From NCBI GenBank assembly GCA_001464165.1, contig LNEX01000420.1, forward strand, positions 1-5,344: a DNA stretch of 5,344 nt. The letters are read 5' to 3'. Under the pieces are notes generated by a model that was not told the origin of the DNA, ran no database searches, and saw only the letters and a list, made by a program, of their open reading frames with translations. Positions 5,318-5,344 of this stretch are shown piece by piece. Both the position numbers and the translations under genes were made by a program. Origin of the DNA: a bacterium Ga0077546. GTDB lineage: Bacteria; Cyanobacteriota; Vampirovibrionia; Obscuribacterales; Obscuribacteraceae. Each line of letters opens with the position of its first letter. The stretch's first letter is position 1.

Positions 5318-5340
5318 CCCGCGATTGAGCGGGAGCGAAA
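5318..5340 (-). promoter_or_regulatory. Leader hairpin upstream of the 174-aa gene
   Basis: On the coding strand TTTCGC (5340-5335) is followed after 1 nt by CCCGC-TCAATC-GCGGG (5333-5318), a 5-bp stem with a 6-nt loop, ending 9 nt before ATG 5308. Its flank and spacing match the leaders at 4741 and 3472 although the downstream proteins are unrelated. Sequence to the right of it is cut off after four bases, so a promoter cannot be sought. Confidence 0.55.
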
Positions 5341-5344
5341 GTGA

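Overview
This 5.3 kb window is a compact, almost entirely minus-strand run of eight protein-coding genes, read from the right edge to the left. I recognise none of the products, and I see no tRNA or rRNA gene, transposase, integrase or CRISPR array. Base composition is moderate (roughly half G+C by eye). Most starts lack a Shine-Dalgarno sequence; clear ones precede only two genes. Densely packed, co-directional orphan genes fit an accessory region (island, plasmid or prophage-like segment) of a large-genome bacterium. The phylum cannot be fixed from this sequence.

Transcription order on the minus strand: a 174-aa protein (5308-4784); a 314-aa basic protein (4741-3797); a 79-aa small protein (3764-3525); paralogue A, 281 aa (3472-2627); a 162-aa protein overlapping the end of A (2640-2152); paralogue B, 275 aa (2101-1274); a 163-aa protein with a doubtful reading frame at its N-terminus (1233-742); and a 185-aa protein (636-79). 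The left edge holds a perfect 10-bp inverted repeat, possibly a terminator, and perhaps the tail of a convergent plus-strand gene.

The most interesting signal is a short GC-rich hairpin 7 to 9 nt upstream of four start codons (5308, 4741, 3472, 2101). In three cases the hairpin is preceded on the coding strand by TTTCGC, and at 2101 by a degenerate form. None of these four genes has a Shine-Dalgarno sequence. A fifth, decayed copy lies upstream of the 185-aa gene, next to a relic of the first codons of the A/B family. The hairpins divide the window into five units: 174 aa; 314 aa + 79 aa; A + 162 aa; B + 163 aa; and 185 aa. A and B are about three-quarters identical. Their similarity begins at the hairpin and stops at the end of the coding region, so the leader and gene were duplicated together while the companion genes differ. 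This looks like a modular gene array with a shared 5' leader element, acting either as a common translational control element or as a scar of how the units were assembled. The function is unknown.
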